DNA of 64,000 nucleotides, taken from an uncultured Pseudanabaenaceae cyanobacterium (lineage in GTDB: Bacteria; Cyanobacteriota; Cyanobacteriia; Pseudanabaenales; Pseudanabaenaceae). Positions 16,413 through 25,977 of this stretch are shown one piece after another; the first letter of the stretch is position 1, and every line of letters begins with the position of its first letter. The stretch is from assembly GCA_937927915.1 (NCBI GenBank), contig CALGKB010000007.1, forward strand, positions 62,001 to 126,000. Reading direction: 5' to 3'. The notes under the pieces are model-generated. The model did no database searches, was not told where the DNA came from, and saw nothing but the letters and a program-made list of their open reading frames with translations. A program made the translations under genes and the position numbers.

Positions 16413-17120
16413 TCATCCTGCGACAGCGGGCATAGGTGCGGCACTGATTTTGCCGTCTTCCATGGCAATGATGCGATCGGCTATGTCCAAAATGCGATTG
16501 TCGTGGGTAACTAACAGGATGGCTGTCCCCCGTTCTTTTGCTAGCTTGTGCATAATGGTCACCACATCCCGCCCCGCTTTTTTATCTAAAGCTGCTGTTG
16601 GTTCGTCCGCTAAAACGATCGGTGGTTCCGCAACTAAAGCTCTGGCAATAGCCACCCGCTGACGCTGTCCCCCTGATAGTTGTTCTACATAGTAATCAAC
16701 CCGCTGTGCCAAGCCCACCTGCCCCAACATTGCCACTGCCTTGGCATCCATATCTCCACAGAATTCCCGATCGTGCAACTCCAATGCCATGCGGACATTT
16801 TGTTTGGCAGAGAGAAAAGTAAGGAGATTGTGACCCTGAAAAATATAGCCAATCTTGCGTCTAGTTTCTATTAGTTTCCGTGGTGAGGCTCCCCGCATTT
16901 CTTCCCCTAGAATTTGCAGACTGCCCTCCTGTACCGATCGCAGTGCTCCTACTAAAGTTAAAAGGGTAGTTTTGCCGGAGCCAGAGGGACCAGTCAGAAT
17001 GACAATTTCGCCAGGATAAATGGTGAGGGAAATATCGTAGAGCACCTGTTTTCTTAGTGCCCCCGTGCCAAAGTAGTGATTCAAGTTCCTTACAGCAATT
17101 ACAGGTGGCGGTGTGAGCAT
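16413..17120 (-). CDS. devA: DevA-type ABC exporter ATPase
   Basis: This 235-residue ATPase powers a MacB/DevBCA-type exporter. It has Walker A GPSGSGKTTLLTLVGALR, a Q-loop region IGYIFQGHNLL, signature LSGGQRQRVAIARALV, Walker B IVLADEPTAALD, and a switch His in LLVTHDNRIL. In heterocyst-forming cyanobacteria DevBCA with TolC exports glycolipids; homologues in unicellular strains export other lipids, pigments or peptides, so the cargo is unclear. It lies 11 nt after devC and ends the operon devB-orf70-devC-devA. Confidence 0.93.
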   Translation of the reverse strand: MLTPPPVIAVRNLNHYFGTGALRKQVLYDISLTIYPGEIVILTGPSGSGKTTLLTLVGALRSVQEGSLQILGEEMRGASPRKLIETRRKIGYIFQGHNLLTFLSAKQNVRMALELHDREFCGDMDAKAVAMLGQVGLAQRVDYYVEQLSGGQRQRVAIARALVAEPPIVLADEPTAALDKKAGRDVVTIMHKLAKERGTAILLVTHDNRILDIADRIIAMEDGKISAAPMPAVAG

Positions 17121-17131
17121 GGTTTTTTCTC

Positions 17132-18337
17132 CTAAAAAATATCAGCGGGGTCAGCAGATAGCAGTTTTTGTGCCGAAATGGCGGCGGAAACCAGACACAT
17201 TAACACCGTTAAACTAAATACCAAGCCTGCTTTGTATAGGCTCATCCCCATCGGTAAAAATGTGGCAATCCTGGTGAGTTGGTAAAACCCAATGGAGATA
17301 AATAAACTGGGCAGATAACCGAAAACTGCTAGTAGTAATGCCTCCTGGAAAAGAATAGCCAGCAAACTACCATCGGAGTAGCCCATTGCCTTGAGGGTGG
17401 CATATTCTGACAGGTGGTCGACAACGTCAGAGTAGAGAATTTGATAGACAATTGCTACCCCTACTACAAAACCAATCCCTACCCCCAAACCAAAAATAAA
17501 CCCGATCGGTGTTGATTCTGACCAGTAATTCACTTCTACTTCTGCCATTTCTGCCTTGGTTAAAACGAGGACATCCTTGGGTAAAAATGCCCGTAATTGT
17601 GCCTGTACTTTTTTGACATCTGCTCCTGGGGCTAGGCGAATTAGTCCCAAATCTATGCGATCGGGGTTGCGGTTAGGGAATATGTTGTGAAAAGTGGTGT
17701 CACTGACAATGACATTGCCGTCAAATGCAAAGGAAGCCCCCAAAGAAAATAAACCCTGCACATTAATTAAACGCCCGCCTAATTCTGTTTGGACAACTTT
17801 TTGTTGCTGCAACATCTGGGGAATAGGACCAAATTCTGACCGACTGGAGCGATCGAATAACAAAGCATTGAGGGGGCGAATTTTAGGAAGATTGCTTCTA
17901 ATTTCGGGGTCAACAAAGGGGGCATGGTCAGGATTGACTCCAAACACTAAAATTGTGCGGGGTACTCTGGTGATGGGATGGCGCCATTTCGTCACATCTA
18001 AGTAGACGGGAGTGACGGATTTTACCCCTGGTATGGCTTGGGCTTGATAGAGCCTAGCACGCAAAATACTTTCCGGACGAGCGATGGTTTTGTAGTCGGG
18101 ACTAGCTAGGACAATATCGGTAGCGAGGGCGCGATAGGGAGTGCGACAACTGTTGTAGAGGGCATCCTGAAATCCCAGCTGCATAAACATCAAGAAATCA
18201 GCAAAGGTAATACCAGCTATCGCTACTAGTAAGCGATTTTTTTCCCGCATCAATTGCAGCCAGGCTACAGGGGTACGCTTTAACCATTTGCTGATAAAAT
18301 TTGGGCGGCATTCCTGGTCTTGCTTTAGTAAAACCAT
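17132..18337 (-). CDS. devC: DevC-type ABC exporter permease
   Basis: The 401-residue permease starts at the ATG at 18337 (MVLLKQDQECRPNFISKWLKR); the frame extends upstream but only into sequence already used by the neighbouring genes. It has a first span after REKNRLLVAIAGITFADFLMFMQLG, a large extracytoplasmic domain (residues ~60-270), then three C-terminal spans (FIFGLGVGIGFVVGVAIVYQILY, LLAVFGYLPSLFISIGF, LVFSLTVLMCLVSAAIS). This is the FtsX/MacB fold expected of DevC. Its first 13 nt overlap the end of a 70-residue ORF. It works with DevB and DevA across the inner membrane. Confidence 0.93.
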   Translation of the reverse strand: MVLLKQDQECRPNFISKWLKRTPVAWLQLMREKNRLLVAIAGITFADFLMFMQLGFQDALYNSCRTPYRALATDIVLASPDYKTIARPESILRARLYQAQAIPGVKSVTPVYLDVTKWRHPITRVPRTILVFGVNPDHAPFVDPEIRSNLPKIRPLNALLFDRSSRSEFGPIPQMLQQQKVVQTELGGRLINVQGLFSLGASFAFDGNVIVSDTTFHNIFPNRNPDRIDLGLIRLAPGADVKKVQAQLRAFLPKDVLVLTKAEMAEVEVNYWSESTPIGFIFGLGVGIGFVVGVAIVYQILYSDVVDHLSEYATLKAMGYSDGSLLAILFQEALLLAVFGYLPSLFISIGFYQLTRIATFLPMGMSLYKAGLVFSLTVLMCLVSAAISAQKLLSADPADIF

Positions 18338-18537
18338 AAAGGTAAATCTCCTAGAAAATCTGTCACTGCTTCCACGATCGGTAAAATATCCAGGCGGGCA
18401 AGGGTAGCGGCAAATTTCTCCCGCGTCAGGGGGCGATGGGGATTGATAATTAACTCCCCTGTCACTCCCAGGAACTGCCACCACTCCTTTAGCTGCTGTC
18501 TGCCCCGCTGGTACAGGCTGACTAACCACTCCCTCAT
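18325..18537 (-). CDS. Unknown 70-residue protein between devB and devC
   Basis: This small ORF starts with ATG overlapping the devB stop (ATGA at 18534-18537) and ends 13 nt inside devC, an arrangement typical of co-translated operon members. The predicted protein (MREWLVSLYQRGRQQLKEWW to the end, 70 residues) has no signal peptide or clear membrane span. Its first third is basic and Trp-rich, the second half (REKFAATLARLDILPIVEAV) looks helical, and it ends in an aromatic segment DLPLWFY. I know of no named family. It might be a small regulator or adaptor of the exporter, or of its missing repressor. It could also be a chance open frame; the tight overlaps on both sides argue against that. 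Confidence 0.6.
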   Translation of the reverse strand: MREWLVSLYQRGRQQLKEWWQFLGVTGELIINPHRPLTREKFAATLARLDILPIVEAVTDFLGDLPLWFY

Positions 18538-19673
18538 GGCTCGATCGCCACTACCACCTGCAAATTGTTCAAATGCCGCACCCTTTTACTGCCGTCTGGG
18601 TCAAGGGCAACTTTTACTTCAATCACGCGGCGGTCTAGTTTTTCCCCTGGTTGCCCACTGAGGATAGTCTGCCGCTCGACCTGTAAGCCAATGGCTGTCA
18701 CTTTCCCCTGCACTGCCCCCGGGAAGGCTTCCCCCGTCACGGTTGCGGTCTGTCCCACTGCCACCCTGCCAATGTCTGACTGATAAACCTCTGCCACTGC
18801 CACCATCCGATCGGTGCTCCCCACCTCCACAATGCCTTGACTACTCACCACTTCCCCTGGATAGCTGTGAATTTTCAGCACTTCCCCCGCCACCGGTGAC
18901 CGCACTATGCTTAACCCCAGGTCAGTTGTAATCTGTCGCAGGTTTGCCTCCGCCTCCCGCAATTCTGCCTCCGCTACCGCCACATCCACAGGACGTACTT
19001 CCACTAAGCGCCGTTTGGTTGCCTCTGCCTCCGCTATCTGTGCCTGGAGGGTCGCAATCACCCGTTGCCGCCCTGACTTTGCCTGCTCTAGGTTTGCCCT
19101 GGCGGTCTGGAGGGTCAACAGTTTGCTGTCTGCTAGGGACTGGGAGACCACATCATCCCGTACCAGTGCCTGATAGCGCTCGTATTCCCTTTGGGCATTC
19201 TGCACCTCTGCCGTCAAACGGGCTAGGGTCGCCTCCTGTTCTGCCAATTCCCCTGCCAATTGCGCCCGTAATCGCTGAATTTCCGCTGTTTGTGCCTCAA
19301 TTTCTGCCTGTTTTGCCCCTGCCTGCACCTGCCGTAGTTTAGCTCTGGCTACCTCCACCTGCTGTTTTGCCCGCTCCTGCAAAGCTTGCAAGCGCCAATG
19401 ACTCTCCAACAGGGCAATCACATCCCCCTTTTCTACCCTGTCCCCCTCCTTTACCCGCAACACCGCTACCCGATCGTTGGCTAAAAAACTGGGCACCGAC
19501 ACATTCACTACCCCCGAGGCTGGCTCTAACCGCCCCAATGCCACTACTTTGATGGGTTCCTCTGGCACACTGGCGACCACTGTCTGTTGCTTAGGTGCAA
19601 GATGAAAGAAGGCAAAACCGATCGTGGTCAGCATAGCAAAACTGGTCGTGCCCGTCCACCACCATTTTTTCAT
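18534..19673 (-). CDS. devB: DevB-type membrane-fusion protein (HlyD family)
   Basis: The 379-residue adaptor links the DevCA pump to an outer-membrane TolC-like channel. The ATG at 19673 is chosen because GGAGG stands 6 nt before it and the frame upstream overlaps the TetR remnant. After MKKWWWTGTTSFAMLTTIGF, a membrane anchor, come a lipoyl half (VKEGDRVEKGDVIALLESHW), a long α-hairpin (residues ~85-210, rich in Ala, Glu and Gln), a second lipoyl half (SIVRSPVAGEVLKIHSYPGE) and the β-barrel. It is the first functional gene of the exporter operon and overlaps the TetR remnant by 4 nt. Confidence 0.93.
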   Translation of the reverse strand: MKKWWWTGTTSFAMLTTIGFAFFHLAPKQQTVVASVPEEPIKVVALGRLEPASGVVNVSVPSFLANDRVAVLRVKEGDRVEKGDVIALLESHWRLQALQERAKQQVEVARAKLRQVQAGAKQAEIEAQTAEIQRLRAQLAGELAEQEATLARLTAEVQNAQREYERYQALVRDDVVSQSLADSKLLTLQTARANLEQAKSGRQRVIATLQAQIAEAEATKRRLVEVRPVDVAVAEAELREAEANLRQITTDLGLSIVRSPVAGEVLKIHSYPGEVVSSQGIVEVGSTDRMVAVAEVYQSDIGRVAVGQTATVTGEAFPGAVQGKVTAIGLQVERQTILSGQPGEKLDRRVIEVKVALDPDGSKRVRHLNNLQVVVAIEP

Positions 19674-20138
19674 GTCTGTACCTCCCCCTGTCTCTGCTTG
19701 TGTTGCCAATAAACCGCTAACATCTCCCCCAAAATAGCGCCGATCCTGGCATCGTAGATGCTGTTGATCACTAAACCATCAATTAAACAGGACAACAAAT
19801 TAGCTAGGTCGGCATCGGCAAGGGGGAAGATTTCCATCGCTGCCTGGGCATAGAGTTTCTTCACCTCCTCAGAGTCAGAAGTAAACAAATAATTGAGAAA
19901 GATCAATGCCTCCTGCTGGCATTCCTCTTCATAGCGACTGATATAGGCAAATAGACCCGCAATCCGTTGCCAAAAGCGCAGGCATAGCCCTTTGAATGTG
20001 CTCCCCTGTTACAAAATCCCACAACTGTTCAAATAAAGCCTCCTTGCTAGGAAAGTAGTGGTACAACCTGCCCGTAGAAATACCTAAATTCTCCGCAATC
20101 TGCCACCGATAAGCCCCGTGCTCCACTACCTTAGGCAT
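19670..20138 (-). pseudogene. TetR-family regulator with a broken reading frame and damaged HTH
   Basis: Read leftward from the ATG at 20138, the sequence starts MPKVVEHGAYRWQIAENLGI, continues STGRLYHYFPSKEALFEQLW, then loses frame. The remaining TetR C-terminal half continues in another frame (RFWQRIAGLFAYISRYEEEC onward) to the stop at 19670. The 469-nt span is not a multiple of three, confirming one frameshift, which I place between about 19,965 and 20,010. In addition, about 20 residues of helix 1 and the turn are missing between GAYR and QIAENL, since TetR proteins of this type normally have a full helix there. Both lesions should abolish DNA binding. It overlaps devB by 4 nt (ATGA), so it was presumably the local repressor of the dev-type operon. 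Confidence 0.75.
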
Positions 20139-20248
20139 ATTTTTGTTATAGGTAAAGTTATAGGAGTGGGCAGTACGGGTTTCCCGAAACCAGTGCCCTT
20201 TTGGCATTAAGCTAAGATTTAGATAGTCGCTAGGTCCAGACAGGCGCA

Positions 20249-21175
20249 ATGCAGAACTTCCGCAACTACTACGACATCCTTGGTGTTCCCCGCACGGCAA
20301 CGACTGAAGAAATCAAACGTGCCTACCGGCGGCTAGCGCGCAAATATCACCCAGACGTCAATCCCGGTGACAAAGCCGCAGAGGAAAAGTTCAAAGATGT
20401 GAGCGAAGCTTACGAAGTTCTCTCTGACCCTGTCAAACGGCAACAATACGATCGGTTTGGGCAATACTGGCGGCAGGGTGGCTTCCAGGGGGCGCCTACT
20501 GGTCGTGGTCCTAGCGGCATGGGGGTCGATCCCTTTGAGGAGATTGACTTTAGCCAGTACAGCGATTTCCAAGAGTTTGTCGATCAGTTACTAGGGCGGT
20601 TCCGCACGGCGGGCACCTCTTCCCGCTATACCGAATATCGTCCCCCCACCAATCTGCGGCGCGATGAAGAAGCTATTTTGAATCTCCCCCTCGAGCGGGC
20701 TTACCAGGGGGGTAGGGAGCGCATTCGCCTGGCAGATGGGCGCTCTTTGGAGGTGAACATGCCTGCGGGGGTGATGTCGGGGCAACGCATTCGCCTAAAA
20801 GGGCAGGGGGCAAACGGGGGTGACCTCTATCTCAAAATTGTCCTGCAACCCCACCCCTTCTTCACCCTCGATGGCTACGATGTCTACTGCAAGCTCAAAC
20901 TCTCCCCCAGCGAGGCAGTCTTGGGGGCACAGGTGGAAGTACCTACCCTCAGTGGTCCTGTGAAGTTGACTGTTCCCCCCGGTGTACAATCGGGGCAGCA
21001 ACTGCGCCTGGCTAACAAGGGGTTCCCTAAGGGAGACGGCACCTACGGTGACCAATACGCTGAAATTGCCATAGTCGTACCCAAACACCCCACCCCCAGG
21101 GAAAGGGAACTCTACGAGCAGTTACAGCGGGTGCAATCCTTTAACCCCAGGGAAAATCTGGTGAAGTCCCGCTAA
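20249..21175 (+). CDS. DnaJ/CbpA-type J-domain co-chaperone
   Basis: The 308-residue protein stimulates Hsp70 (DnaK). Residues ~5-68 form the J-domain with the HPD motif in [19 protein letters not shown] and the closing [18 protein letters not shown] Gly-rich linker follows, then two β-sandwich C-terminal domains ([43 protein letters not shown]). There is no CxxCxGxG zinc finger, so it is a type II/CbpA-like protein. It precedes the ribosomal protein operon but has its own start 110 nt downstream of the TetR remnant. I cannot say which of the several cyanobacterial dnaJ paralogues it is. Confidence 0.92.
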   Translation: MQNFRNYYDILGVPRTATTEEIKRAYRRLARKYHPDVNPGDKAAEEKFKDVSEAYEVLSDPVKRQQYDRFGQYWRQGGFQGAPTGRGPSGMGVDPFEEIDFSQYSDFQEFVDQLLGRFRTAGTSSRYTEYRPPTNLRRDEEAILNLPLERAYQGGRERIRLADGRSLEVNMPAGVMSGQRIRLKGQGANGGDLYLKIVLQPHPFFTLDGYDVYCKLKLSPSEAVLGAQVEVPTLSGPVKLTVPPGVQSGQQLRLANKGFPKGDGTYGDQYAEIAIVVPKHPTPRERELYEQLQRVQSFNPRENLVKSR

Positions 21176-21182
21176 AAAATAT

Positions 21183-21212
21183 TTGACAGCCCTACATATT
21201 TCAGGTTAGACT
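21183..21212 (+). promoter_or_regulatory. Likely sigma-70 promoter of the ribosomal protein operon
   Basis: TTGACA at 21183-21188 is followed 18 nt later by TAGACT (21207-21212), a usable -35/-10 pair. It lies just after the dnaJ-type gene and ~120 nt upstream of rplC, leaving a leader that could carry regulatory structure. No autogenous ribosomal-protein binding site was identified in it. Confidence 0.5.
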
Positions 21213-21333
21213 AGGAAAGTGTCGCAAATTGATACTGGACTGGTGGGGACTGCCGTTTGTCCACTGTCTAAGTCAAGGACACAGGTTATAGCTTAGGTAT
21301 TCCTAGTCTTAACATAGCAAAAAGGTGAACACA

Positions 21334-21984
21334 ATGGCTGTCGGGATTCTCGGCACGAAGCTGGGCATGACCAGAATTTTTGACAGTGAGGGCAACGCCG
21401 TCCCTGTGACTGTGGTGCGCGCTGGTCCATGTCCCATTACCCAGATAAAAACGATCGAGAAGGAAGGTTACAACTCCATCCAGCTGGGCTACGGGGAAAT
21501 CAAGGAAAAGAATCTCAATCGTCCAGAGAAGGGGCATCTGCAAAAAGCGGGGGTAGGAGCAGTGCGCCACCTGCGGGAATTTCGCGTGGCAGATGTGAGC
21601 CAGTACAAGTTGGGGCAGACCCTGGATGTCAGTCAGTTTCAGGTGGGACAACTGATTGATGTGATTGGCACTAGTATTGGGCGGGGTTTTGCTGGTTATC
21701 AAAAACGCCACCACTTTGGGCGCGGTCCTATGTCCCACGGTTCCAAGAACCACAGATTGCCTGGTTCTGTAGGGGCTGGTACTACCCCAGGGCGGGTTTT
21801 CCCAGGCATGCGCATGGCAGGTCGTATGGGCGGTAAGCGGGTGACGGTAAAAAAGCTTACCCTCTTTGATATTGATGTGGAGAACCATCTGCTGATTATC
21901 AAGGGGGCAGTGCCTGGTAAGCCCGGCAGCCTAGTCAGTGTTGTGCCCGCCAAGTTGGTCGGTCGTCCTAAGCAGGGGCAGTAG
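21334..21984 (+). CDS. rplC: 50S ribosomal protein L3
   Basis: L3 folds early onto 23S rRNA and its loop reaches the peptidyl-transferase centre. The 216-residue protein begins [17 protein letters not shown] and contains the central [35 protein letters not shown] segment, whose loop touches the catalytic site. The ATG at 21334 (AAGGTG upstream) is preferred over the GTG at 21325. It is the first gene of the ribosomal operon; rpsJ is not upstream, as in other cyanobacteria where S10 is elsewhere. Confidence 0.97.
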   Translation: MAVGILGTKLGMTRIFDSEGNAVPVTVVRAGPCPITQIKTIEKEGYNSIQLGYGEIKEKNLNRPEKGHLQKAGVGAVRHLREFRVADVSQYKLGQTLDVSQFQVGQLIDVIGTSIGRGFAGYQKRHHFGRGPMSHGSKNHRLPGSVGAGTTPGRVFPGMRMAGRMGGKRVTVKKLTLFDIDVENHLLIIKGAVPGKPGSLVSVVPAKLVGRPKQGQ

Positions 21985-21993
21985 GAGGTGTGC

Positions 21994-22641
21994 ATGTTAG
22001 CAATTAAGAATTGGCAAGGGGAGACGATCGGGGAAGTGGCTTTTTCCCTAACGGTGGCTAAGCCCCACACAGCAAAGGATTTAGTCTATCGCGCCCTGGT
22101 ACGGCAGTTGGCAAATGCGCGGCAGGGAACGGCTTCTACCAAGACCAGGGCAGAGGTGCGGGGCGGTGGACGCAAACCCTGGCGGCAAAAGGGCACGGGT
22201 CGGGCAAGGGCAGGTTCTACCCGTTCTCCTCTGTGGCGAGGGGGCGGTGTCATCTTTGGTCCCAAGCCTAGGGACTACTCCATCAATATGAATAAGAAGG
22301 AGCGCCGTTTAGCCCTGCGCACTGCCTTGATGAGTCGGGTGGCGGATTTTGTGGTGGTGACGGATTTCAGTGAGCATCTGCCCCAACCCAAAACAAGGGA
22401 GTTAGCGGCGGCTTTACAGCGGTGGGGGTTAGCGCCGAAGCAAAAGGCTCTGATGATTCTGCATGACACCCCAGAACCTGTGATCCTTTCAGCCCGCAAC
22501 ATTGCCAATTTGGTGTCTCTGCGGGCAAATCAGCTCAATATTTTTGACATCCTCAACGCCGACAAGATTGTGATCACTGTGCCCTCCCTGGAGGTGATCA
22601 AGCAGACCTACGAACCACGCAAGGAGGTAGCCAATGGGTAG
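21994..22641 (+). CDS. rplD: 50S ribosomal protein L4
   Basis: L4 lines the peptide exit tunnel and is an operon repressor in enterobacteria. The 215-residue product carries [23 protein letters not shown], the extended loop that reaches the tunnel, and the globular region after [19 protein letters not shown]. The ATG at 21994 follows AGGAGG by five bases and is preferred over the GTG at 21988. It lies 9 nt after rplC and overlaps rplW by 8 nt. No leader structure for L4 repression was recognised. Confidence 0.97.
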   Translation: MLAIKNWQGETIGEVAFSLTVAKPHTAKDLVYRALVRQLANARQGTASTKTRAEVRGGGRKPWRQKGTGRARAGSTRSPLWRGGGVIFGPKPRDYSINMNKKERRLALRTALMSRVADFVVVTDFSEHLPQPKTRELAAALQRWGLAPKQKALMILHDTPEPVILSARNIANLVSLRANQLNIFDILNADKIVITVPSLEVIKQTYEPRKEVANG

Positions 22642-22951
22642 AAAGGTACAGACGGAGTTTGACCAACGGCGTTTGGCAGATATTATCCATCGTCCCCTGG
22701 TCAATGAAAAGGCAACTCTGCTCCTGGAAAACAATAAATACACCTTTGAAGTAGACCGCACCGCTAATAAGTACGAAATCAAGGCAGCGATCGAGTTCCT
22801 CTTCAATGTCAAAGTCACCAAGGTCAACACCCACAATCTTCCGCCCAGGGCAAAACGGGTGGGCAGATTTGCTGGGTATCGTCCCCAGTACAAACGGGCG
22901 ATCGTGACCCTTGCCAGTGGCAGCAGTATCAACCTATTTCCTGAGGTGTAA
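22634..22951 (+). CDS. rplW: 50S ribosomal protein L23
   Basis: L23 sits at the tunnel exit and docks trigger factor and SRP. The 105-residue protein has the hallmark stretch [24 protein letters not shown] and ends with the basic loop [23 protein letters not shown]. It starts inside the end of rplD (8-nt overlap) and is followed by rplB after 2 nt, so translation is coupled along the operon. Confidence 0.97.
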   Translation: MGRKVQTEFDQRRLADIIHRPLVNEKATLLLENNKYTFEVDRTANKYEIKAAIEFLFNVKVTKVNTHNLPPRAKRVGRFAGYRPQYKRAIVTLASGSSINLFPEV

Positions 22952-22953
22952 TT

Positions 22954-23817
22954 ATGGCAGTCCGTCCTTTGAAGCCCTACACGCCCAGTACCCGCCAGGT
23001 ACAGTTGGCATCCTTTGAGGAGATCACCAAGTCGAAGCCGGAAAAATCCCTGGTCATCCGTCTCCATCGCAAGAAGGGACGCAACAATCGGGGGGTAATC
23101 ACCTGTCGCCACCGTGGCGGTGGGCATAAGCGGCTCTATCGCATCATTGACTTCAAGCGCAACAAGCGCAATATGCCGGCAAAGGTCATCGCCATTGAGT
23201 ATGACCCCAACCGCAACGCCCGCATTGCTCTGGTGCAGTACGAAGATGGGGAAAAACGCTATATCCTACACCCCAAGGGCTTGGCAGTGGGAGCAACGAT
23301 TATGGCGGGGGAAAACGCCCCCTTTGAAGTGGGCAATGCCTTACCCCTCTATGCCATTCCCCTAGGCACGATCGTCCACAATGTGGAACTCTACCCTGGT
23401 AGGGGGGGGCAACTAGCGCGAGCGGCGGGGGCGGGAGTGCAAATTGCCGCTAAGGAGGGAGATTACGTTACTCTGAAGTTGCCTTCGACGGAAGTGCGCA
23501 TGGTACGGCGGGAGTGCTACGCCACGATCGGGCAGGTGGGGAACACCGACCACAGCAACGAGAGCCTAGGGAAGGCAGGGCGGACGCGCTGGCGGGGTAG
23601 AAGACCAGTGGTACGGGGGTCAGCCATGAACCCGGTAGACCACCCCCACGGTGGTGGAGAAGGCTGTTGTCCCATTGGACGTCCATCGCCGGTGACTCCC
23701 TGGGGTAAACCCACCCTGGGTTATAAGACCCGCAAGAAGGGCAAGCCCAGTGATGCTTTGATTGTCCGTCGTCGCCGCAAAGCCTCGAAGCGTGGTAAAG
23801 GTGGACGCAGTGCCTAG
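22954..23817 (+). CDS. rplB: 50S ribosomal protein L2
   Basis: L2 is required for subunit joining and peptidyl-transferase activity. The 287-residue protein has the N-terminal RNA-binding part ([31 protein letters not shown]) and the conserved C-terminal [22 protein letters not shown], where the His of DHPHGGGEG is the functionally important residue. It ends in a basic tail ([16 protein letters not shown]). A run of eight G is present at about 23402-23409 in a Gly-rich segment. Confidence 0.98.
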   Translation: MAVRPLKPYTPSTRQVQLASFEEITKSKPEKSLVIRLHRKKGRNNRGVITCRHRGGGHKRLYRIIDFKRNKRNMPAKVIAIEYDPNRNARIALVQYEDGEKRYILHPKGLAVGATIMAGENAPFEVGNALPLYAIPLGTIVHNVELYPGRGGQLARAAGAGVQIAAKEGDYVTLKLPSTEVRMVRRECYATIGQVGNTDHSNESLGKAGRTRWRGRRPVVRGSAMNPVDHPHGGGEGCCPIGRPSPVTPWGKPTLGYKTRKKGKPSDALIVRRRRKASKRGKGGRSA

Positions 23818-23836
23818 AGTTGGGAGGTAGGAGAGA

Positions 23837-24115
23837 ATGTCGAGATCACTAAAGAAAGGACCATTTGTGGCAGACCACTTGCTGAGCAAGATTGAAAAGC
23901 TCAACGCCAAGGGGGAAAAACAAGTCATCAAAACCTGGTCGCGGGCTTCCACGATCGTGCCAGAGATGATCGGGCACACGATCGCTGTACACAATGGCAA
24001 GCAGCACGTACCGGTTTATATCACCGACCAGATGGTAGGGCACAAGTTGGGGGAATTTGCTCCCACCCGCACCTATCGCGGTCACGTCAAGGCTGACAAA
24101 AAAGCAAAGAGGTAA
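23837..24115 (+). CDS. rpsS: 30S ribosomal protein S19
   Basis: S19 binds the 3' domain of 16S rRNA in the subunit head and contacts tRNA bridges. The 92-residue length is standard. The sequence begins [20 protein letters not shown] and carries [22 protein letters not shown] and the C-terminal [29 protein letters not shown] element precedes the ATG. It is followed by rplV after 3 nt. Confidence 0.97.
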   Translation: MSRSLKKGPFVADHLLSKIEKLNAKGEKQVIKTWSRASTIVPEMIGHTIAVHNGKQHVPVYITDQMVGHKLGEFAPTRTYRGHVKADKKAKR

Positions 24116-24118
24116 CCC

Positions 24119-24493
24119 ATGATCCTGGCAGAAAACGAAGTGCCCGCTGTGGCGAAATATATAAGAATGTCCCCCAACAAGGTCAGGCGGGTGTTAGACC
24201 AAATTCGGGGCAAGAGCTATCGGGAAGCCTTAATTATCCTGGAGTTCATGCCCTACCGTGCCTGCGATGTGGTGACCAAAGTACTGCGATCGGCAGTAGC
24301 TAACGCCGAGCACAACAACGGCATGGACAAGACCAAGTTAATGATCAGTCAGGCTTACGCCGATATGGGACCAAGTCTGCGGCGCTTCCGTGCCCGTGCC
24401 CAGGGGCGTGCCTACCCCATCCGCAAACCCACCTGTCACATCACGATCGTGGTCAAACCAATGGAGGAGGAGAAGAATGGGACAGAAGGTTAA
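24119..24493 (+). CDS. rplV: 50S ribosomal protein L22
   Basis: L22 contributes the extended β-hairpin that lines the exit tunnel near the constriction. The 124-residue protein includes [25 protein letters not shown] and the hairpin [25 protein letters not shown]. The start ATG at 24119 is 3 nt after the S19 stop; [12 protein letters not shown] matches other cyanobacterial L22 N-termini. Its last 17 nt overlap rpsC. Confidence 0.97.
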   Translation: MILAENEVPAVAKYIRMSPNKVRRVLDQIRGKSYREALIILEFMPYRACDVVTKVLRSAVANAEHNNGMDKTKLMISQAYADMGPSLRRFRARAQGRAYPIRKPTCHITIVVKPMEEEKNGTEG

Positions 24494-25238
24494 TCCCAAC
24501 GGCTTACGCTTAGGCATTATTCGCCCCCACCTCTCCCAGTGGTTTGCCCAAGGGGAGCGCTACGCCACCCTGGTAGAAGAGGACTTCTACATCCGCAGTT
24601 ATATCACCAAGACCCTCAGTGCCGCCGGCATTGCCCAAATCTACATTGAGCGCAAAGCGGACCAGGCAGACATTGAAATTCGCACCGCCCGCCCTGGTGT
24701 CGTAGTAGGGAGGGGGGGAGCCGGCATCGACCAACTGCGCCAGGGTTTGATGAAATTCCTCGCCAGCAAGAAGGCGGAATACTGCCTAGCGCGATCGGGG
24801 ACAAGTCAAATCCGCATCAATGTAGTGGAGGTCACCCGTGTTGACGCCGAGGCACCCCTGATTGCCGAGTACATCGTGCAGCAGATTGAACGGCGGGTAG
24901 CCTTTCGCAAAGTGGTGCGCCAGGCAATCCAAAGGGCACAGCGGGCAGGCGTGCAGGGGATCAAGATTCAAATCAGCGGGCGCTTAAACGGCGCTGAAAT
25001 TGCCCGATCGGAGTGGGTACGGGAAGGGCGGGTCCCCCTGCATACCCTACGGGCAGACATCGACTACGACTACAAAACTGCCCGCACCATCTACGGCATC
25101 ATCGGCATCAAGGTGTGGATATTCAAAGGGGAGGTCATGCTTGGTCGGGAAGAGCTGCCACCCCCTAGCCAACAGCCCCGCCGATCGAAGCGCAAAAATC
25201 GACCCCAATTTGAAGACCGTTCTGGAGCAGAAGGATAG
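24477..25238 (+). CDS. rpsC: 30S ribosomal protein S3
   Basis: S3 forms part of the mRNA entry site and has helicase activity with S4. The frame opens upstream, but [20 protein letters not shown] at 24477 is the true start, as GAGGAGGAGAAG sits just before it. The 253-residue protein has the KH domain near [20 protein letters not shown] and the C-terminal domain [32 protein letters not shown]. The C-terminus is extended by a basic segment [21 protein letters not shown]. Confidence 0.97.
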   Translation: MGQKVNPNGLRLGIIRPHLSQWFAQGERYATLVEEDFYIRSYITKTLSAAGIAQIYIERKADQADIEIRTARPGVVVGRGGAGIDQLRQGLMKFLASKKAEYCLARSGTSQIRINVVEVTRVDAEAPLIAEYIVQQIERRVAFRKVVRQAIQRAQRAGVQGIKIQISGRLNGAEIARSEWVREGRVPLHTLRADIDYDYKTARTIYGIIGIKVWIFKGEVMLGREELPPPSQQPRRSKRKNRPQFEDRSGAEG

Positions 25239-25243
25239 TTACT

Positions 25244-25654
25244 ATGCTGAGTCCCAAGCGCACGAAATTTAGAAAGCAACAGCGGGGCAGGATGTGTGGC
25301 GCCGCCACCAGGGGCAACGAGGTAGACTTTGGCGAATACGCCATGCAAGCCCTAGAGCCTTCCTGGATCACCTCCCGTCAGATTGAGTCCGCTCGCCGTG
25401 CCATGAGCCGCTACATCAAGCGGGGGGGCAAAATCTGGATTCGCATCTTCCCCGACAAACCAGTAACCAAACGTCCCGCCGAAACCCGTATGGGTTCAGG
25501 GAAAGGGGCACCGGAATTTTGGGTCGCCGTTGTCAAGCCCGGCCGGGTGATGTTTGAAATTGCTGGTGTGAGCGAAGAAGTGGCAAAGGAAGCCATCCGT
25601 CTGGCAGCAGCCAAAATGCCCATGAAAACTCGTTTCATCAAACGGGAGGAGTAG
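25244..25654 (+). CDS. rplP: 50S ribosomal protein L16
   Basis: L16 organises the A-site tRNA region of the 50S subunit. The 136-residue product is typical: [20 protein letters not shown], the Arg-rich [21 protein letters not shown], and the Gly-rich [21 protein letters not shown]. It lies 5 nt after rpsC and 2 nt before rpmC, with GGGAGGAG at its end serving as the next ribosome-binding site. Confidence 0.97.
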   Translation: MLSPKRTKFRKQQRGRMCGAATRGNEVDFGEYAMQALEPSWITSRQIESARRAMSRYIKRGGKIWIRIFPDKPVTKRPAETRMGSGKGAPEFWVAVVKPGRVMFEIAGVSEEVAKEAIRLAAAKMPMKTRFIKREE

Positions 25655-25656
25655 AA

Positions 25657-25977
25657 ATGGCACTACCGAAGATGGAAGAGGTGCGGCAGCTGGAAGGGGA
25701 AGCACTGGAAGCAGAAATCCTCAAGGTGAAGCGGGAGCTATTTAACCTCCGTCTGCGCCAAGCCACCAGGCAACCTGTCAAGCCCCACGAATTTACCCAC
25801 CTCAAACACCGCCTTGCCCAGTTACTCACCCTAGAGCGGGAACGCCAATCTCCGGCGGAGGTAAAAGCAACATCCCGCCGTGCTCGCCGCCGCCAGCGGG
25901 CTAGACGCTCCCCTTCCCCAGCCGTCGTAGAGACAGAATCCCAGACTAGGACAGAAGGAGGAGACCATGGCAGTTAA
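25657..25977 (+). CDS. rpmC: 50S ribosomal protein L29 with long C-terminal extension
   Basis: L29 binds near L23 at the tunnel exit. Residues 1-66 are a normal L29 ([53 protein letters not shown]). The remaining ~40 residues are an unusual extension, first Arg-rich ([13 protein letters not shown]) and then Ser/Thr/Glu/Gly-rich. Most bacterial L29 proteins are 60-75 residues, so the 106-residue length is notable. It overlaps rpsQ by 11 nt. The extension could bind rRNA or the neighbouring S17 tail. Confidence 0.95.
   Translation: MALPKMEEVRQLEGEALEAEILKVKRELFNLRLRQATRQPVKPHEFTHLKHRLAQLLTLERERQSPAEVKATSRRARRRQRARRSPSPAVVETESQTRTEGGDHGS

Noticed and set aside
21286-21888. Leftward 200-codon frame over rplC
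   Set aside because: Antisense shadow of L3, no family features.
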